Positions 5,888 to 6,317 of a stretch of 6,317 nucleotides of DNA are shown here, one piece after another. Each line of letters starts with the position of its first letter. The first letter of the stretch is position 1. This DNA comes from an uncultured Collinsella sp. (GTDB taxonomy: Bacteria; Actinomycetota; Coriobacteriia; Coriobacteriales; Coriobacteriaceae), in assembly GCA_958438125.1 (NCBI GenBank), contig CAUBQN010000085.1:1-6317 (forward strand). The letters are read 5' to 3'. Below the pieces are notes generated by a model that had not been told where the DNA came from, made no database searches, and worked only from the letters and a program-made list of their open reading frames with translations. Both the position numbers and the translations under genes were made by a program.

Positions 5888-5952
5888 GTGCAACAGTGCG
5901 GCGGCGCGTGCCATGTATTGAAAAGCCAATGTTGAGATGGGTCGTGATAATA

Positions 5953-6317
5953 ATGGGCAAGTACGTAATCGTGGTTGAGTCTGGGTCGGATGTGACGCCG
6001 GAGCTTTGCGAACGCTACGGCATCGTGCGCGTGCCCATGCATGTCACGATTGGTGACGAGACCGTCGAGGACGGTTCGATCGATCCGCTCGAGATTTACT
6101 CACGCTGCAACGAGTTTGGCGTGATGCCCAAGACCAGTGGCTGCGCGCCTGCGGATTTTGCTCACGTGTACGATCGTATCCATGCCGAGCAGCCCGATGC
6201 GACCATTCTGCATCTTGCATATTCCGAGGCCACGACCTGCTCGCATCAATCATCGAAGATCGCCGCCAAGGGTCGCGACTACGTCTACTCCATGGACACG
6301 CGCTTTGTCTCGGTGGG
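5953..6317 (+). CDS. DegV family protein, N-terminal part (cut by window end)
   Basis: The first 121 codons are visible, with no stop before the window edge; complete DegV proteins are about 280 residues. The family binds fatty acids, and some Gram-positive members (FakB) present them to a fatty-acid kinase. The N-terminal motif VVESGSDVTPEL (7-18) matches the usual DSSSDL region, with Glu9 in place of the common Asp. KTSGCAP (60-66) corresponds to the KTSQPS motif. The segment SEATTCSHQSS (91-101) corresponds to the SxLSGTYQSA ligand loop, and SMDTRFVSVG (113-122) to the usual DSxxVSxG. The ATG at 5953 is chosen although its ribosome binding site is weak: GAGATGGG (5934-5941) lies 11 bases upstream, and an in-frame GTG at 5944 is too close to it. 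The gene is probably transcribed separately from the sugar operon. Its ligand and partner are unknown. Confidence 0.85.
   Translation, partial: MGKYVIVVESGSDVTPELCERYGIVRVPMHVTIGDETVEDGSIDPLEIYSRCNEFGVMPKTSGCAPADFAHVYDRIHAEQPDATILHLAYSEATTCSHQSSKIAAKGRDYVYSMDTRFVSV

Noticed and set aside
5744..5929. Small minus-strand frames in the scrB-degV gap (5744-5929 and 5785-6042)
   Set aside because: The first starts with TTG, and the second overlaps the degV start. Neither resembles a known protein, and the region is better explained by promoter and hairpin signals.

Overview
The window reads as one sugar-utilisation locus, all genes on the + strand, from a moderately high-GC anaerobe. Codon use rich in G/C-ending codons, the gene content and the style of the proteins suggest the Coriobacteriia, possibly a Collinsella-like gut species. 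This placement is inference from general appearance, not from a marker gene.

Layout: (1) 60-1070, a LacI-family repressor of the ScrR type, with a probable operator just upstream of its start. (2) 1071-1253, a control region with a cluster of LacI-type operator copies. Two copies overlap in tandem and supply the -35 and overlap the -10 of a good sigma-70-like promoter. (3) 1254-2636, a divergent clan-J/GH32 hydrolase in which the usual WMNDPNG box is replaced by WVGDIMPY. (4) 2637-2681, a short gap with a further operator-like palindrome and a TATGAT box. (5) 2682-4133, a sucrose-type PTS EIIBC permease without an EIIA domain. (6) 4134-4234, a gap with a 17-bp stem-loop lacking a U-tract. (7) 4235-5677, a canonical GH32 sucrose-6-phosphate hydrolase (ScrB). 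(8) 5678-5952, an intergenic region with short repeats, a probable promoter and two overlapping, mutually exclusive hairpins. (9) 5953 to the window end, the start of a DegV-family protein, cut by the edge.

Inferred working model: the EIIBC imports and phosphorylates sucrose or a short fructoside, using an EIIA encoded elsewhere. ScrB splits the phosphorylated sugar into glucose-6-phosphate and fructose. The divergent GH32 enzyme probably handles a related but different fructoside or its phosphate. The LacI-type protein represses the operon and itself until the inducing sugar is present. No fructokinase or EIIA gene is visible. The DegV gene is probably a separate unit.

The most interesting points are the unusual GH32 paralogue paired with ScrB around one PTS, the operator architecture, and the structured leader in front of degV. 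No mobile element, CRISPR array, tRNA or rRNA was seen.
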